DNA from: Desulfobacterales bacterium
GTDB lineage: Bacteria; Desulfobacterota; Desulfobacteria; Desulfobacterales; Desulfosalsimonadaceae
Assembly: GCA_018335195.1 (NCBI GenBank)
Contig: JAGXKN010000027.1
Span: 1-45,184 of the forward strand
Direction of reading: 5' to 3'
DNA length: 45,184 nucleotides
Below are positions 44,546 to 45,184 of this stretch, piece after piece. Every line of letters begins with the position of its first letter. The stretch's first letter is position 1. The translations under genes were made by a program, and so were the position numbers. The notes under the pieces are model-generated. The model did not search any database. It was given only the letters and a program-made list of their open reading frames with translations, and was not told the origin of the DNA.

Positions 44546-45184
44546 TTAGCTTCGCCTGCCGATAAGACCGCCGGCGATGACGTCTTTTAAGGCCGCCGGC
44601 GGGCCCATGAATATTTCCAGGGTCTTGGCGTCCCTGTAGAAATGTTCGATTTCATACTCGGTCATGTATCCGTAGCCGCCCAGCAATTGAACGGCTTCGT
44701 CCACGGCTGCCATGGCCGCTGAAGTGGCAGTGAGTTTGGCTTGTGCGGCGGTTTTTGCGTCGCACCGGTTTGTATCAAAGGCGGCGGCCGCGCTGTAGAC
44801 CGTCCATCTGGCCGCATCAATCCGGGCGGCCATGTCCGCGAGTTTGTGCCGGGTAACCTGAAAATCAACCAGTTTTTTCCCGAACTGCCGGCGCTGTTTG
44901 GTATAGCTCACGGCTCGGTCACAGGCGCCCTGCGCGGTGCCCAGCGCCATGGCTGCGGTCTGGATCCGGCATTCATCAATAAAGCATTGGGCCTGCCGGG
45001 CCCCGGCGCCGGTTTTGCCGATCCGGTTTTCTGCGGGTACCCGGACGTTTTCAAACGTGACATGGGCAAAATCAATCAGGTTGCCGCCCAGGCTCGGGCC
45101 TGCGGGCGCTGCGGTAATGCCTTGGAACCGGTATCCGCAACGATCAGGGAAAGGTTGTTTTTCGCGGTCTCCGCATCCGGGCCG
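44546..45184 (-). CDS. Acyl-CoA dehydrogenase, C-terminal part, frameshift near the window edge
   Basis: The gene enters from beyond 45184 and ends at 44546. Seen in the main frame are NLIDFAHVTFENVRVPAENR, IDECRIQTAAMALGTAQGAC, RRQFGKKLVDFQVTRHKLAD, the LLGGYGYMTEYEIEHFYRDA signature and GRRS at the end. In the last 65 nt the main frame gives an unlike sequence, while another frame gives PDAETAKNNLSLIVADTGSK, which is typical acyl-CoA dehydrogenase sequence. The two join near 45125, so a single-base frameshift is present in the DNA as given. The C-terminal Glu of YEGT is Met in IFMGPP, but a helix-G Glu (DECR) could serve instead. It is 20 nt upstream of the next gene. Confidence 0.8.
   Translation of the reverse strand, partial: RPGCGDREKQPFPDRCGYRFQGITAAPAGPSLGGNLIDFAHVTFENVRVPAENRIGKTGAGARQAQCFIDECRIQTAAMALGTAQGACDRAVSYTKQRRQFGKKLVDFQVTRHKLADMAARIDAARWTVYSAAAAFDTNRCDAKTAAQAKLTATSAAMAAVDEAVQLLGGYGYMTEYEIEHFYRDAKTLEIFMGPPAALKDVIAGGLIGRRS

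Overview
The window looks like a chromosomal segment of an anaerobic bacterium of the Desulfobacterota (Desulfobacteraceae-like sulfate reducers). This placement is an inference from gene content: a bacterial-type NADPH glutamate synthase, several acyl-CoA dehydrogenases with an enoyl-CoA hydratase, a phosphosulfolactate-phosphatase homologue, a rubrerythrin-like protein and GC-rich coding sequence. No rRNA, tRNA, CRISPR array, phage gene or transposase was seen. Most genes are ordinary housekeeping or accessory metabolism.

Left part (1-13.4 kb) is a nitrogen-assimilation island. A divergent GalT/HIT-like protein is followed by gltB and gltD (GOGAT), a frameshifted relic on the opposite strand, and then glnD, glnB and glnA. 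A textbook sigma-54 promoter (TTGGCAC-N5-TTGC) lies directly in front of glnD. About 80-110 bp upstream of it are two ACAAWWTTGT dyads set 21 bp apart, and a third similar dyad sits just before glnB. Sensor (GlnD), signal protein (GlnB), glutamine synthetase and GOGAT are thus adjacent, under what looks like activator-dependent control. A strong intrinsic terminator follows glnA.

Middle part (13.6-26.6 kb) is one mainly rightward, tightly spaced run: a cupin, ammonia-dependent NAD synthetase, a Kef-type antiporter, an ADP-ribosylglycohydrolase, a small ORF overlapping a CDF metal transporter, phosphoglycerate mutase and a ComB-like phosphatase. A leftward DapA-family gene follows. Then come a chelatase-like AAA+/VWA pair, a SAM methyltransferase, a leftward Met/His-rich periplasmic Spy/CpxP-like protein, a second cupin, a NYN-OST-HTH RNA-binding or nuclease protein and a small membrane protein.

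Right part (26.6-45.2 kb) holds leftward tyrA (chorismate mutase/prephenate dehydrogenase), a YbhN/LPG-flippase-type membrane protein, and a leftward set of acyl-CoA dehydrogenase, enoyl-CoA hydratase and a REC-GGDEF(degenerate)-EAL regulator. These are followed by a two-headed MerR-like regulator coupled to an ABC-2 exporter, a DEAD-box helicase, a ferritin-like protein, an aldo/keto reductase, a sucrose synthase, and two leftward acyl-CoA dehydrogenases. The last of these runs off the window and carries a frameshift near the edge.

Non-coding structure: a 134-nt repeat occurs at 129-262 and 33609-33742, and the second copy has perfect 17-bp inverted ends. There is a 9-nt-periodic inverted repeat near 36.7 kb. 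An 800-bp gene-free region before the sucrose synthase contains a 54-nt imperfect direct repeat. Several promoters and hairpins can be read. I did not find a clearly new multi-gene system; the best leads are the sigma-54/dyad control region of glnD-glnB-glnA, the repeat family, the EAL regulator next to a beta-oxidation gene, and the minimal chelatase-like pair.
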